A DNA stretch of 32,989 bases from Streptomyces sp. ISL-98 (GTDB lineage Bacteria > Actinomycetota > Actinomycetes > Streptomycetales > Streptomycetaceae), in assembly GCF_018614055.1 (NCBI RefSeq), contig NZ_JAGGPB010000071.1:1-32989 (forward strand). Reading direction: 5' to 3'. A program made the translations under genes and the position numbers. This document shows, piece after piece, positions 24,273 to 31,751 of the stretch (within the stretch, counting starts at the first letter, position 1; each line of letters starts with the position of its first letter). A model generated the notes under the pieces. That model had not been told where the DNA came from. It worked only from the letters and a program-made list of their open reading frames with translations, and ran no database searches.

Positions 24273-24824
24273 ATGGAGCTGCGCAGCGTCGAGGAATTGA
24301 TGGCTCTGCTGCATGCCTGCCGGGGCGCCTGGGACGCGCCCGACCGCAGCGGCGATCCGGTCGATCTGCACGATCACGCACTCCAGACGGCGCATTTGCT
24401 GCGTCGCTCGCACCCCAGCGACAAGGAGCTCCAGCTGGCGGGGCTCGTCCATGACCTGGGGCATCTGCTCCAGCCGGGTGACGACGCGGGTCACGCCGAC
24501 CGGGCGGCGGACGCGGTACGCCCGCTGCTCGGCGAGCGGGTCGCCCGGCTCGTACAGCTCCATGTGCCGGCGAAGCGTTATCTGGCGGCGGAGGAACCGG
24601 GGCGCCCGCTGTCGGCGCAGAGCGCGCTGACGCTCGGGCTGCAGGGCGGGGCGATGACGCCCGACGAGGCGGCGGCATTCGCGCGCGATCCGCTGGCGGA
24701 CGATGCGGTGACGCTGCGTCAGGCGGACGACGAGGGGAAGGTCGTCGGGCTCGATGCGGGGGTGATGGAGGACTGGCGGCCGGTGCTGGAGATGGTGGCG
24801 GCGGGGCGTATATCGGGTGCGTGA
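24273..24824 (+). CDS. HD-domain protein of the PhnZ/TmpB-like diiron oxygenase group
   Basis: A 183-residue protein from ATG at 24273 after GGGAGGAA. It keeps the metal-ligand pattern H35 (HALQ), H60-D61 (VHDLGH, with H64), H74, H97 and D152. H97 is followed by K101 in HVPAKRYL and R149 precedes D152. These match PhnZ-type enzymes, which use a mixed-valent diiron centre to oxidise the carbon next to a phosphonate; in PhnZ the HVxxK lysine contacts the phosphonate. The LSxxS and LQGG-x-M segments of the group are also present. The Tyr of the PhnZ Tyr-Glu lid appears to be Arg (R25) and the Glu is D28. No phosphonate gene adjoins it. A plain HD phosphohydrolase is the alternative. Confidence 0.78.
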   Translation: MELRSVEELMALLHACRGAWDAPDRSGDPVDLHDHALQTAHLLRRSHPSDKELQLAGLVHDLGHLLQPGDDAGHADRAADAVRPLLGERVARLVQLHVPAKRYLAAEEPGRPLSAQSALTLGLQGGAMTPDEAAAFARDPLADDAVTLRQADDEGKVVGLDAGVMEDWRPVLEMVAAGRISGA

Positions 24825-24878
24825 GGGTGTACGTGACGCGCCGTCACGTGCGAACGCGAGCCGCTGCGCGGGGCTGTT

Positions 24879-25000
24879 CCCCTACCCGCCCCTTCCCGAA
24901 CTGGGGGCAAGCCCCCAGTTTGAGGAGCGGGGTCCGGGGCGGACCCACCCGCGCGCGGCAGCAGCCGCAAAATGTCACAGCGGGAAGGGGCGGGGTGGGG
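24879..25000. repeat. Structured intergenic repeat of Streptomyces type, probable bidirectional terminator
   Basis: An outer stem of 20 bases (24879-24898 with 24981-25000, 14 bp perfect next to the inner end) encloses a perfect 10-bp hairpin with a 2-base loop (24899-24920) and a smaller one (GGGTCC/GGACCC, 24930-24946). Similar mosaic hairpin elements recur between genes in Streptomyces. It lies between convergent genes. Confidence 0.7.
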
Positions 25001-25031
25001 AAAGAAAAGCCACCCGCCACGCCCCGCCCGC

Positions 25032-26537
25032 CTACCAGTTCGCCGGGGCGTAGTCCTTCAGGAAGACGCCGAACAGGTCCTCGCCGTTCTCCTCGCCCCG
25101 CACGATCGGGTCGTAGACCCGCGCCGCACCGTCGACCAGGTCGAGAGGCGCGTGGAAGCCCTCCTCGGCGAGCCGCATCTTGTCGGGGTGCGGGCGCTCG
25201 TCCGTGATCCAGCCGGTGTCGACGGCGGTCATCAGGATGCCGTCCTTCTCGAACATCTCCTGGCCGCTGGTGCGCGTCAGCATGTTCAGCGCGGCCTTCG
25301 CCATGTTCGTGTGCGGGTGCCCCGCGCCCTTGTAACCGCGGCTGAAGACACCCTCCATCGCGGACACGTTCACGACGTACTTCCGCTGCGCGGACGACGC
25401 GGTCATCGCCGCGCGCAGGCGGCTGATCAGGATGAACGGCGCGGTCGAGTTGCACAGCTGCACTTCGAGCAGCTCGACCGGGTCGACCTCCGAGACCGTC
25501 TGGATCCAGCTGTTGGTGTCGTGCAGGTCGGGGACCAGACCGCCGGCGTCGATTGCCGTGCCGGCCTCGATCCGGGCGAGCGACGCGGATCCCGAGACCA
25601 GAGCCAGCTCCGTCACGTCCTGCGCGGTGAGGCCGTCCTCGCTGCGGGCGGCCGGCAGCGCGGCCACGCGGTCCACGGTGCCGCTGCCGAAGGTACCGAT
25701 GACCTGCGCCGGCGGCAGCTCGCCGGCGGGCAGCGGCGCGGACTCGGCGGCGACCAGCTCGCTGTACGCGCCCGGGGAGCGGCGTACCGTCTGCGCGGCG
25801 TTGTTGATCAGGATGTCGAGCGGACCCTCGGCAGCGACCGAGTCGGCCAGCGCGACGACCTGCGCCGGGTCGCGCAGGTCGATGCCGACGATCTTGAGGC
25901 GGCCGATCCACTCGTCGCTGTCCGGCATCGCCTTGAAGCGGCGGATCGCGTCGTTCGGGAAGCGCGTGGTGATGGTGGTGTGTGCACCGTCGCGCAGCAG
26001 CCGCAGCGCGATGTACATGCCGATCTTGGCCCGGCCGCCGGTGAGCAGCGCGCGCTTGCCGGTGAGGTCCGTGCGGGCGTCACGGCGGGCGCGGTTCTCG
26101 GCGGCGCACTTCTGGCACAGCTGGTGGTAGAAGGCGTCGACCTCGACGTACCGGGTCTTGCAGATGTAGCAGGAGCGGGGGCGCTGGAGTATGCCCGCGA
26201 TCTCTGCGGTGGCCCTGGAGGACGGCAGGACGCCCTGCGTCTCGTCGTCGATGCGCTCGGCCGAGCCGGTGGCGGTGGCGTGCGTGACGGCCCTGTCGTG
26301 GGCGGTCTTCGCGGCCCGGCGCTCCTGGCGGCGGCGCTGCTTCACGGTCCGGTAGATGCCGGCGGTGGCGCGGCGTACCGCGATGGCGTCGGGGTGGTCG
26401 ACGTCCAGCTTGTCGAGCTCGTCGAGCACGCTCAGGCAGACGGCCATCCGCTCCGGGTCGATGCCGGGGCCGAAGGCCGGGCTGTCCGGGCTGTCTGGGC
26501 TCTCGCCGTACGCCGGACTGTCCTCTGTCACCGTCAT
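25032..26537 (-). CDS. SDR-fold protein with N-terminal zinc knuckle and non-canonical active site
   Basis: A 501-residue protein if it starts at the ATG at 26537 (GAGGA upstream); a GTG at 26579 lies inside an upstream direct repeat. Residues about 1-115 are helical and charged. Residues 123-144 hold C-x2-C-x14-C-x2-C, a probable zinc site. The Rossmann fold follows, with TGGRAKIG (166-173), LINNAA, and VNVSAMEG containing the Ser. The Tyr of the usual YxxxK is missing: K of NMAKAAL is preceded at -4 by Thr. An insert of about 110 residues sits between LINNAA and the Ser strand. NAD(P) binding is likely, but classical dehydrogenase activity is doubtful. I know of no assigned function. It converges with the HD-domain gene. 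Confidence 0.8.
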   Translation of the reverse strand: MTVTEDSPAYGESPDSPDSPAFGPGIDPERMAVCLSVLDELDKLDVDHPDAIAVRRATAGIYRTVKQRRRQERRAAKTAHDRAVTHATATGSAERIDDETQGVLPSSRATAEIAGILQRPRSCYICKTRYVEVDAFYHQLCQKCAAENRARRDARTDLTGKRALLTGGRAKIGMYIALRLLRDGAHTTITTRFPNDAIRRFKAMPDSDEWIGRLKIVGIDLRDPAQVVALADSVAAEGPLDILINNAAQTVRRSPGAYSELVAAESAPLPAGELPPAQVIGTFGSGTVDRVAALPAARSEDGLTAQDVTELALVSGSASLARIEAGTAIDAGGLVPDLHDTNSWIQTVSEVDPVELLEVQLCNSTAPFILISRLRAAMTASSAQRKYVVNVSAMEGVFSRGYKGAGHPHTNMAKAALNMLTRTSGQEMFEKDGILMTAVDTGWITDERPHPDKMRLAEEGFHAPLDLVDGAARVYDPIVRGEENGEDLFGVFLKDYAPANW

Positions 26538-26569
26538 CGCCGCTGTTGTCCTCGTGTCGCTCGTGCTGT

Positions 26570-26592
26570 GAAGTACCACAATCGAAGTACCA
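26570..26592. promoter_or_regulatory. Direct repeats upstream of the SDR-fold gene
   Basis: GAAGTACCA occurs at 26570-26578 and 26584-26592, a 14-base period. It lies 33 bases upstream of the ATG at 26537, within the likely promoter. It may be an operator; no regulator is known. Confidence 0.4.
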
Positions 26593-26652
26593 AAATCCGA
26601 ACTTTACGTTTTGACGGGCTCCGACGACAAACGCGACAGCGGACCGAGTGAC

Positions 26653-27342
26653 TCAGCTCACGGGAGCGCGGTCGAATACGCAGTCGCCGCAGAGCCCTCC
26701 CGACGGGCACCGGTAGTAGAGACAGCAGCTGCGGCGCCGGAACGCCGCGCCTTCGAGGGTGCCGGTGGTGCACAGATCGGGGTGGCGGAAGAGCTCCGCG
26801 GCCAGTTCCAGTGCCCGCTCCCCCACCTCCGGGCACCCGTTCTTCCTCGCCCAGGTGTGCAGCTCGCGGGCGGCGCCGGCCAGGGCGGAGCCTGCGTTGC
26901 CCCAGAGCAGTGGGCGCGAGATCCGGCAGTCCCGGACGAGTGCGTCGGCCAGCGGCACGAGATGGCCGTACTGGACCACCTCACGGATCCGGTCGGCGGT
27001 CGCGGGCAAGGTGCGCGGTGCGGCGAGCCACAGGTCGTCGGGCGAGCTCCGGTCGGCGTCCCAGCGCAGGTCACCGGGCGGGAGGGCGGGGAACTCGCCG
27101 TACAGCGCGGCCGGGCCCAGGGCGATGGACCACAGCCGGGCGGCCAGCCCGAGGTGCGCGATGGAAGCGGCGACGCGGCGCTCGGGGGCGTTCAGCCGCG
27201 CCGCGACCTTGTCGACACGGAAGGCCAGGCCCGGCGCGTCGCCCGCGTAGATCCGCGCGAGCGGGACATGCTCGCCGCCCTCGGGCTCCTCGGTCCGCAG
27301 CGCGAAAAACCCGCCCACGGAGGCCACTGCTGCCAGGTCCAC
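26653..27342 (-). CDS. FhuF-type (2Fe-2S) protein
   Basis: A 229-residue protein from GTG at 27342, preceded by AAGGGGG. The C-terminus has C206-C207-x10-C218-x2-C221, the four-cysteine 2Fe-2S ligand pattern of FhuF, the ferric-siderophore reductase that releases iron from hydroxamate siderophores in the cytosol. An extra cysteine, C212, lies inside the x10 loop. The N-terminal 190 residues are helical and lack the membrane segments of a transporter. Streptomyces carry several FhuF-like proteins of unknown partner. No siderophore gene adjoins it, and no clear iron-box operator was seen upstream. It ends about 115 bases before the SDR-fold gene start and is divergent from the DMT transporter gene. 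Confidence 0.85.
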   Translation of the reverse strand: MDLAAVASVGGFFALRTEEPEGGEHVPLARIYAGDAPGLAFRVDKVAARLNAPERRVAASIAHLGLAARLWSIALGPAALYGEFPALPPGDLRWDADRSSPDDLWLAAPRTLPATADRIREVVQYGHLVPLADALVRDCRISRPLLWGNAGSALAGAARELHTWARKNGCPEVGERALELAAELFRHPDLCTTGTLEGAAFRRRSCCLYYRCPSGGLCGDCVFDRAPVS

Positions 27343-27549
27343 TTAACGCCCCCTTCATCCGCTTCACCTGCTGTCGCGTCCGGTTCACCGTAGTGGGGAG
27401 CAGTCGGGAGGCGCGGTCTCCACCTCTGGTAGGCGGTTACAGCGCCAGGAGGAGGACCTCGGGCGTACTCACGTACTACGTCGGCAGTACCTCCGAATGC
27501 CTGCTGAGGGACGACGACTTGAACGCCGCGCCGAGAGATCGTGTAGTCC

Positions 27550-28473
27550 ATGAGTGCTCTTGCGCTGTCCGTGCTGCTGGCGCTGGTCTCCGCCGTCGCC
27601 TACGCGGCCGGGGCCATCGTCCAGGAGCGCGTCGCCTCCACGACACCGCACCGCCCGTACGCCCCGCTGCGCCACGGCGCCTGGTGGGCCGCCGTGGCGC
27701 TGAACGGCCTGGGCGCACTGCTGCACGTGGGGGCGCTGGCGTACGGGCCGCTGAGTCTGGTCCAGCCACTCGGCGCCCTGACCATCGTCTTCGCGCTGCC
27801 GATGGCTGCGGTATTCGTCCGCCGCAAGGCGGGTGCCGCTGCCTGGCGCGGCGCGATCATGGCGTCGGCGGGGCTCGCGGGGCTGCTGTCGCTGACCGGC
27901 ACGGCCGACGCGCAGTCGCTGGCCGGGGGCGAGCGGCTGGCGGTGGCGCTGGTGACGTTCGGCGGGGTGGCGGCGGTGTTCCTGGCGGCGCAGCGGGTGC
28001 ACCGTGCGGTCGTACGCAGCATTCTGCTGGCCACGGCCGCGGGCGCCGCTTTCGGCATCGCCTCGGTGTTCACCAAGACCGTGGCCGTGGACTGGACTTC
28101 GACCGGCGGGCCGGCCGGACAGTTGCCGAGCCTCCTGACCATCGCGGGGCTCGCCGCCGCCGGGCTGCTGCTCTCCCAGGCGTCGTACCGCGGCGCCGGT
28201 CTGGCCGCCCCGCTGGCGACGGTCACCGTCGTCAATCCGGTGGTGGCCGCCGCCGTGGGCATCACCCTGTTCGGCGAGCACTTCCGGTACGGCGCGACGG
28301 GCACCGCGCTGGCACTGGGATGCGGTGTCGTCGCTGCGGGCGGCCTGATTCTCCTCACGACGGAGCGGCTCGGCGCGCACGCGGACCGGCGGCGGACGCT
28401 GCCCGCCGTACCGACCCAGGAGCCCGCGCCGCCGCGGCGGACTCAGACGGTGACGCCGCCCGCCCTGAGGTAG
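27550..28473 (+). CDS. DMT-superfamily transporter
   Basis: A 307-residue protein with about nine to ten hydrophobic segments and a polar tail of about 35 residues. The early GAIVQERVA and the LVQPLGALTIVFALP segment, repeated in kind as LATVTVVNPVVAAAVGI in the second half, show the internal duplication of DMT/EamA-like carriers. The substrate is unknown; members export amino acids, drugs, metals or nucleotides, and Streptomyces paralogues are mostly unstudied. The ribosome site before the ATG is weak (GAGAG). The tail overlaps the end of the convergent Rpf-LysM-M23 gene by 31 bases. An alternative start was not seen. The Fe-S gene lies divergent 207 bases upstream. Confidence 0.85.
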   Translation: MSALALSVLLALVSAVAYAAGAIVQERVASTTPHRPYAPLRHGAWWAAVALNGLGALLHVGALAYGPLSLVQPLGALTIVFALPMAAVFVRRKAGAAAWRGAIMASAGLAGLLSLTGTADAQSLAGGERLAVALVTFGGVAAVFLAAQRVHRAVVRSILLATAAGAAFGIASVFTKTVAVDWTSTGGPAGQLPSLLTIAGLAAAGLLLSQASYRGAGLAAPLATVTVVNPVVAAAVGITLFGEHFRYGATGTALALGCGVVAAGGLILLTTERLGAHADRRRTLPAVPTQEPAPPRRTQTVTPPALR

Positions 28474-29657
28474 GCCAGCGGGTCGATGTCCGAGCCGTAG
28501 CCGGGTCCCGTGCGCACCTCGAAGTGGAGGTGGGGACCCGTGCTGTTGCCGGTGGACCCCGAGCGGCCGATGCGCTGCCCGCCGCCCACCTTCTGGCCCT
28601 CGCGCACGGTGAGCGCCGAGAGGTGCGCGTACTGGCTGTACTTGCCGTCGGAGTGCTGGACGACGACCTCGTAGCCGTACGCCCCGCCCCAGCCGGCCGA
28701 GACGACCCGGCCCGGAGCGACGGACTTCACGGCGGTGCCGGTGGGGACCGGGAAGTCGACGCCGGTGTGGTAGCCCTTGGCCCAGGAAGAACCGGCGGCG
28801 CGGTAGGGCGTGCTGGGGCCGGCGTCCACCGGGGCGGAGAGCCCCGACGACTTCTTGGCCGGCGGGGCGTGGGAGGCGCGCTCGGTGCCGGTCGCCTTGC
28901 GCGTTCCCTTGCCCGTACCTGTCCCTGTTCCCTTGCCGGAATCGGGTTTGGGCTTCTGGCCGCCGTGCAGGATCAGCCGCTGCCCGGGGTGGATCAGGTC
29001 GGGGTCGCTGCCGACGACCTTGCGGTTCGCCTCGTACAACCGCTGCCAGCCGCCCCTAACGTCCTCGGCGTCCGCGATGGTGGAGAGCGTGTCACCGCCC
29101 TCGACGGTGTACGTGCGGCCCTTCTTCGGGGTGTCGGTGGAGGGCGTGCGCGGCGCGGAGGCCTTCTTGGAACCGGTCTTCTTCTCGGTCGCGGTCTTGG
29201 CCTCGGGCTTGGTCTCAGCCTTGGTCTCCGGCTTGGGCGCACCGCCCTTCGGCCCGGTGCTGATGTCCGGCGCGTCGCCGCCGCGGGTCAGGCCCGCCCG
29301 TACGGAGCACAGCGGCCAGGCCGTCGGCCCCTGCCCCTTGAGTACCTTCTCGGCGACGGCGATCTGCTGGTCCTTGGTGGCCAGGTCGGCGCGCGGGGCA
29401 TAGGCGGTGCCGCCGTACGCCTGCCAGGTGGACTGCTTGAACTGGAGACCGCCGTAATAGCCGTTGCCTGTGTTGATCTTCCAGTTGCTGGTCGATTCGC
29501 AGGCCGCGACCTTCTCCCAGACATCGACCGACGCGGCGTCGGCCGTTCCTGAGGCGACCAGTGGCAGGGCTATCCCGGCTCCGCCTGCCGTGACCGTCAG
29601 AGATGCACGGTTGATACGGCTCGGCTGGTACCGGCGGTGACGACCGGTTGCGGCCAT
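28443..29657 (-). CDS. Secreted Rpf-LysM-M23 cell-wall hydrolase
   Basis: A 404-residue protein from ATG at 29657, preceded by GGGGGG. A signal peptide covers about 1-42. The resuscitation-promoting-factor (lysozyme-like) domain at about 45-118 has the catalytic E54 in ACEST. A Lys/Thr/Pro-rich linker leads to LysM (about 181-233) with YTVEGGDTLSTIA. A second Gly/Thr/Lys linker leads to an M23 endopeptidase (about 295-395) with H297-x3-D301, H345 and H376-L-H378. The protein should bind peptidoglycan, cut glycan strands and cut cross-bridges, helping germination or growth. I recall that some Streptomyces Rpf proteins have this triple layout. No c-di-AMP (ydaO-type) riboswitch was recognised in the 287 bases upstream. 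Confidence 0.92.
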   Translation of the reverse strand: MAATGRHRRYQPSRINRASLTVTAGGAGIALPLVASGTADAASVDVWEKVAACESTSNWKINTGNGYYGGLQFKQSTWQAYGGTAYAPRADLATKDQQIAVAEKVLKGQGPTAWPLCSVRAGLTRGGDAPDISTGPKGGAPKPETKAETKPEAKTATEKKTGSKKASAPRTPSTDTPKKGRTYTVEGGDTLSTIADAEDVRGGWQRLYEANRKVVGSDPDLIHPGQRLILHGGQKPKPDSGKGTGTGTGKGTRKATGTERASHAPPAKKSSGLSAPVDAGPSTPYRAAGSSWAKGYHTGVDFPVPTGTAVKSVAPGRVVSAGWGGAYGYEVVVQHSDGKYSQYAHLSALTVREGQKVGGGQRIGRSGSTGNSTGPHLHFEVRTGPGYGSDIDPLAYLRAGGVTV

Positions 29658-29944
29658 GGCTCGGTTCCCCCCACTCACGCGTCGGACACGTCGCAATCGG
29701 CAAAAGTACGGGCAGCGCGCAGGCCATGACAAGAGCAAGTGCCAGGAACTCCCCCCGGCGCGCGGCGCATTGACGGGGACTCAGCCCGCGCCGTGCCGCC
29801 GAACGGGCCCCAATCGCGTCCACACGATTCCACCGGCGCGGAATGCGGAAGCTACGGGACGTCTTGAGTAACACCAGCACACAGCCACGTACAGGTACAC
29901 ACACGGACACGGACAGGCACACGCACACCCTCAGGAGCACACGC

Positions 29945-31388
29945 ATGAGCGGTACAGCCCAGATCGGTGTAACGGGGCTCGCGGTGATGGGCCGCAATCT
30001 CGCCCGCAACTTCGCGCGCCATGGCTTCACAGTCGCGGTGCACAACCGCACGGCGTCCAGGACCCACGCCCTCGTCGAGGAATTCGGCAAGGAAGGCACG
30101 TTCGTTCCGGCCGACAGTGCCGAGGAGTTCGTGGCTTCCCTGGAGCGCCCCCGCCGCCTCGTCGTCATGGTGAAGGCGGGCGGGCCGACAGACTCGGTGA
30201 TCCAGGAGTTCGCGTCGCTCCTTGAGCCGGGCGACGTCATCATCGACGGTGGCAACGCCCACTTCGAGGACACCAGGCGCCGCGAGAAGGAACTGCGGGA
30301 GCGCGGCATCCACTTCGTCGGTACGGGCATCTCGGGCGGCGAGGAGGGCGCGCTGCACGGCCCGAGCATCATGCCGGGCGGATCCGTCGAGTCGTACGGC
30401 TCACTGGGGCCGCTGCTGGAGAAGATCTCCGCGAAGGCGAAGGACGGCACTCCCTGCGTGGCCCACATCGGCCCTGACGGCGCGGGCCACTTCGTGAAGA
30501 TGGTGCACAACGGCATCGAGTACGCCGACATGCAGCTGATCGCCGAGGCGTACCACCTGCTGCGCGCGGTCGCGGGCTACAGCCCCGGGAAGATCGCCGA
30601 GACCTTCCGCTCCTGGAACACCGGCCGCCTCGACTCGTATCTCATCGAGATCACCGCCGAAGTACTCGCCCACACCGACGCCGACACCGGGAAGCCCTTT
30701 GTCGACATCGTCGCCGACGAGGCCGAGCAGAAGGGCACGGGACGCTGGACCGTGCAGATCGCGCTCGACCTGGGCGTGCCGGTGTCGGGCATCGCCGAAG
30801 CCGTCTTCGCCCGTTCGCTGTCGGGGCACAAGGACCTGCGGAGGGCGTCGGGCGCGCTGCCCGGGCCCCGGTCGGAGCCGCTGGGCGACGCTGATGCGGC
30901 CGCCTTCGCCGACCAGGTCGAGCAGGCGCTCTACGCGTCCAAGATCGTGTCGTACACCCAGGGCTTCCACCAGATCCGGGCGGGCAGCGAGGCGTACGGC
31001 TGGAACATCGACCTCGGCGCGGTGGCTTCGATCTGGCGCGAGGGCTGCATCATCCGTGCCGCGTTCCTGGACCGGATCAGGGCCGCGTACGACGACCGGC
31101 CCGGCCTGCCGAGCCTGCTCGCCGACAAGGGCTTCACCGAGGAGATCGGTACGGCGCAGGACGACTGGCGCGCGGTGGTGGCGGCCGCCGCGCGGGGCGG
31201 GGTCCCGACGCCCGGCTTCTCGGCGGCGCTGGCGTACTACGACGCCGCTGCGGGCCGAACGGCTGCCCGCGGCCCTCACCCAGGGGCAGCGCGACTTCTT
31301 CGGGGCGCACACCTACCGGCGCACCGACCGCGAGGGTTCGTTCCACACTCTCTGGGGCGGTGACCGGTCAGAGGTGCGCGCCGACTGA
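29945..31388 (+). CDS. gnd: 6-phosphogluconate dehydrogenase (decarboxylating), reading frame broken near the 3' end
   Basis: From ATG at 29945 (AGGAG upstream) the frame gives the full NADP-binding and catalytic domains: GLAVMGRNLARN, VIIDGGNAHFEDT, GTGISGGEEGALHGPSIMPGG, KMVHNGIEY and RGSE-like contexts such as IDLGAVASIWREGCIIRA. It catalyses oxidative decarboxylation of 6-phosphogluconate to ribulose 5-phosphate in the pentose phosphate pathway. Near 31244-31247 one extra base shifts the frame. The normal ending (ERLPAALTQGQRDFFGAHTY and then RRTDREGSFHTLWGG) continues in the next frame to 31388. Uncorrected, translation would run to 31363 with a wrong tail of about 35 residues. That tail supplies Arg and His contacts to the neighbouring subunit, so loss should inactivate the enzyme. 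A sequencing error is likely. Confidence 0.85.
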
Positions 31389-31404
31389 TCAGGACCGGTA
31401 AGGG

Positions 31405-31424
31405 CTGGTTAGGACTGGTTAGGA
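31405..31424. repeat. Two tandem copies of a 10-bp unit
   Basis: CTGGTTAGGA at 31405-31414 and 31415-31424, between the gnd end and the Pro-rich peptide gene. Likely slippage. Confidence 0.7.
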
Positions 31425-31431
31425 CTGCTGC

Positions 31432-31650
31432 TCAGAGCGGCCCGATGGGCCCCGGCTGCGGCTCGGGGTCCGGAACGGGGCCGGGATCCGGGCCGGGTGA
31501 CGGGGGCCTGGGGATGGGATCCGGGGAGGGTCCCGGTGGGACGGGGCCCGGGCCCGGGAGGGGGCCGGGATCCGGCCCCGGCGGGCCGGGCGGCGGTGGG
31601 GTCGGCACGGGCCCGGGGGGTACTGGACCTGGGACGGGGGGCTGGGTCAT
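31432..31650 (-). CDS. Proline/glycine-rich small peptide (72 aa), uncertain
   Basis: Starts MTQPPVPGP at 31650, with GGGAGT eight bases or so upstream. The product is almost only Pro and Gly with a few Asp, Ser, Thr, Glu and Gln, made from P-x-P-G-P-like units, and ends QPGPIGPL. Such peptides are intrinsically disordered and may be surface or spacer proteins. The low complexity means composition alone cannot prove coding; the good ribosome site favours it. It converges with gnd. No family is recognised. Confidence 0.4.
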   Translation of the reverse strand: MTQPPVPGPVPPGPVPTPPPPGPPGPDPGPLPGPGPVPPGPSPDPIPRPPSPGPDPGPVPDPEPQPGPIGPL

Positions 31651-31751
31651 GGCTGACTCCCTGCCGGTGGTGAAACGGTCAGGACCACTCTCTCCCCGTG
31701 CGGTTGCCCCCGCCCGCCGGGCCCACACATGCCGCAGCGGATCCGGCGCTT

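Noticed and set aside
27465..27490. GTACT...AGTAC inverted element upstream of the DMT transporter gene
   Set aside because: The arms are only five bases with a 16-base gap in DNA where GTAC is common; it could be chance. It was not listed as a site.
29658..29944. Possible c-di-AMP (ydaO) riboswitch before the Rpf gene
   Set aside because: These riboswitches precede many Streptomyces rpf genes, so I looked for the conserved blocks, but could not find the paired GGGGAA/GGGUGAAUC-like segments. The GGGGGGAA next to the start is just the ribosome site. A covariance-model search would decide.
31445..31640. A Gly-rich plus-strand frame opposite the Pro-rich peptide
   Set aside because: It is the complement of the Pro codons and has no ribosome site. 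The minus-strand frame has one, so that was kept, at low confidence.
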